From assembly GCA_040375675.1 (NCBI GenBank), contig JBEIRY010000044.1, positions 1-13,069 of the forward strand: a stretch of 13,069 nt of DNA, given 5' to 3'. Below are positions 11,770 to 13,069 of this stretch, piece after piece. This DNA comes from CAIUSP01 sp040375675 (GTDB lineage Bacteria > Actinomycetota > Thermoleophilia > Solirubrobacterales > 70-9). Positions within the stretch are counted from its first letter, which is position 1. Every line of letters begins with the position of its first letter. The notes under the pieces are model-generated. The model was given only the letters and a program-made list of their open reading frames with translations, was not told the origin of the DNA and did no database searches. Made by a program: the position numbers and the translations under genes.

Positions 11770-12909
11770 ATGGAGCCCGAGGTTCGATCTCTTCACATGG
11801 AGCAACTCGCAGCCGCACTGCGTGATCGTTTGGTTCAGCGGTCCCGTGCCGCGGCGCTAGCCGGAAAAGAGATTCCTCCGGTGCAGGAGGCGATCTCCGA
11901 TCTGGTCGACCGCGATGCTGCTGTCCTGTCGGGGGATCTGCGTGCGGAGATCAAGGAACTGATTGAGCGTGAGGCTGTTGGTCTTGGTCCGCTGGAGGAG
12001 CTACTCGCCGACCCCTCAGTAGATGAGGTCCTCGTGGTCGGATACGACCGCGTATGGGTAGAGCGCCGCGGCGTGCTCGAACGGACCCAGGTCAGCTTCA
12101 GAGACGCTCAGGCGCTCGATGATGTGATCGAAAGACTTCTCGCGCCTCTGGGTCGAAGAGTCGACGATTTGTCGCCGATGGCCGATGCGAGGCTTGCCGA
12201 CGGCTCGCGGGTGAACGTCACCGTGCCCCCGTTGGCGATCGATGGAGCTTGTCTTTCAATTCGGCGTTTCGGGGACGAGAGACCCTCGCTGGATGATCTG
12301 GTCTCCAACGGAACGCTCACCGAGAGTTGGTGCGAGTACTTGATCGAGTCGGTCAGAGATCGATCCAACATCTTGATCAGCGGTGGCACCGGGGCAGGCA
12401 AGACGACCTTGCTGAATGCGCTCTCGGGCCACATAGACCCCTCGGAACGCGTCGTGACGATCGAGGACGCAGCTGAGCTGCGACTTGCGCAAGAGCACGT
12501 CGTCAGGCTGGAGTCACGCCCGGCAAACGTCGAGGGGAGGGGCGAGGTGACTATCCGCGACCTCTTGCGCAACGCACTGCGCATGCGTCCGGATCGATTG
12601 CTGATCGGCGAAGTCAGAGGCGCAGAAGCGCTCGATCTGGTTGTCGCGCTGAATACCGGACACGCTGGGTCTCTCTCTACGGTCCACGCAAACTCACCAG
12701 AGGACGCATTGGTTCGGTTGGAGATGCTCGCCTCTATGGCCGATGTCGTCCTTCAGGGCGAGACGATCAGACAGCAACTGCTCAGGGCGTTGGATCTGGT
12801 GGTACAGATAGATCGCCGCGATGACGGGGCAAGGGAAGTAACCGCTCTTGCCCGGGTTGGATCAGACGGCATCGACGGGACGGTGCGAGGGGAGGGAGGC
12901 TGCGCATGA
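11770..12909 (+). CDS. tadA: Tad/Flp pilus secretion ATPase (CpaF/TadA)
   Basis: This 379-residue cytoplasmic hexameric ATPase belongs to the type II/IV secretion family and powers assembly of Tad (Flp) pili or a related secretion system. Order of motifs: an N-terminal helical domain (1-75), GLGPLEELLADPSVDEVLV (71-89, family-typical), an N-domain with ADARLADGSRVNVTVPP (138-154) and LSIRRF (162-167), Walker A GGTGAGKT (205-212), Asp box VVTIEDAAELRL (228-239), Walker B LLIGEVRG (277-284), and His box GHAGSLSTVHANSP (297-310) with the conserved re-starting ALVRLE. It lacks an FHA or other extra N-terminal domain. ATG 11770 gives the longest sensible protein; ATG 11797 (residue 10) is equally possible since neither has a ribosome binding site. 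The TGA overlaps the next ATG (ATGA). The symbol is the usual one for this family. Confidence 0.93.
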   Translation: MEPEVRSLHMEQLAAALRDRLVQRSRAAALAGKEIPPVQEAISDLVDRDAAVLSGDLRAEIKELIEREAVGLGPLEELLADPSVDEVLVVGYDRVWVERRGVLERTQVSFRDAQALDDVIERLLAPLGRRVDDLSPMADARLADGSRVNVTVPPLAIDGACLSIRRFGDERPSLDDLVSNGTLTESWCEYLIESVRDRSNILISGGTGAGKTTLLNALSGHIDPSERVVTIEDAAELRLAQEHVVRLESRPANVEGRGEVTIRDLLRNALRMRPDRLLIGEVRGAEALDLVVALNTGHAGSLSTVHANSPEDALVRLEMLASMADVVLQGETIRQQLLRALDLVVQIDRRDDGAREVTALARVGSDGIDGTVRGEGGCA

Positions 12910-13069
12910 ATCCCTTGTTGTCACTACCGCTGCTCCTCGGGGCACTAGCCGCCGGCGCACTGCTCTCCTTCGCGACCCATGACGCAGTGCGATCACTTCC
13001 GAGATTTGCCAGGTGGCTCAGCTCGAGTCTTGTTCCACTGCGGCGCGCCGGAGATGAGGGGTACCTGCC
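12906..13069 (+). CDS. Probable TadB-like inner-membrane platform protein, N-terminal fragment
   Basis: The first 54 residues are present before the right edge. They hold an N-terminal hydrophobic segment (about 2-22, starting MNPLLSLPLLLGAL) followed by a polar stretch with RSLPRFARWL and a basic LVPLRRAGDEG. This is how TadB proteins, the T2SF-domain platform partners of the TadA ATPase, often begin. The assignment depends mainly on position: the ATG overlaps the tadA TGA (ATGA), so it is translated with tadA. The T2SF domain itself would be downstream of the window. Confidence 0.6.
   Translation, partial: MNPLLSLPLLLGALAAGALLSFATHDAVRSLPRFARWLSSSLVPLRRAGDEGYL

Noticed and set aside
11549..11860. 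Open frame starting at GTG 11549, 5 bases after TAGGCT
   Set aside because: Third codon positions are not GC-biased as in neighbours, the product is Arg/Ser-rich with no features, and it overlaps the tadA start in another frame. More likely untranslated leader.

Overview
The window is clearly GC-rich and looks like the chromosome of a high-GC actinobacterium-like organism. Supporting signs are TANNNT -10 elements with no recognisable -35, several genes that look leaderless or nearly so, many GTG starts, dense packing with ATGA/GTGA overlaps, and a tRNA without an encoded CCA. The protein styles (stand-alone glutamate formimidoyltransferase, an adjacent hisS-aspS pair, an aspartyl-tRNA synthetase with the H/G signature of non-discriminating enzymes, Tad-type secretion ATPase) fit Thermoleophilia/Solirubrobacterales best. 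That lineage assignment is inference from family knowledge, not from a search.

Layout. 1-1789 is read on the minus strand. A TRIC/UPF0126 membrane protein (1130-1789) is followed by a compact cluster of three membrane genes: a 50-residue DUF5993-like protein, a DsbB-like thiol oxidase and a 59-residue single-pass protein, each joined to the next by an ATGA overlap. The start of a gene resembling cyclopropane-fatty-acid synthase-type methyltransferases runs off the left edge. Divergent from this is a DHA2-type MFS exporter (1865-3361). A tRNA-Met(CAT) gene lies on the minus strand at 3389-3462, facing the MFS gene.

From 3532 to the right edge everything is on the plus strand: glutamate formimidoyltransferase; a very basic two-TM protein of unknown function; a glyoxalase-II-like metallo-beta-lactamase hydrolase; HisRS; AspRS; a membrane-anchored GH3/NagZ-like protein whose start overlaps the aspS stop (GTGA); a polytopic membrane protein of unknown function; an NTF2/SnoaL-like small protein; and, after the only sizeable intergenic gap (about 266 bases, with several inverted repeats), the tadA/cpaF ATPase and the start of a probable tadB.

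How the genes work together. Most of the window is housekeeping: histidine/folate one-carbon metabolism, two aminoacyl-tRNA synthetases, a tRNA, thiol oxidation outside the membrane, and the motor of a Tad/Flp pilus or related secretion system. I see no mobile element, CRISPR array or obvious defence locus. The items most worth a second look are the DsbB micro-operon with a relocated second cysteine pair, a recurring TAGRYT-N6-7-start pattern in which the upstream stop codon TAG doubles as the start of the -10 element, the GH3 protein with a substituted acid/base loop, and the structured leader before tadA.
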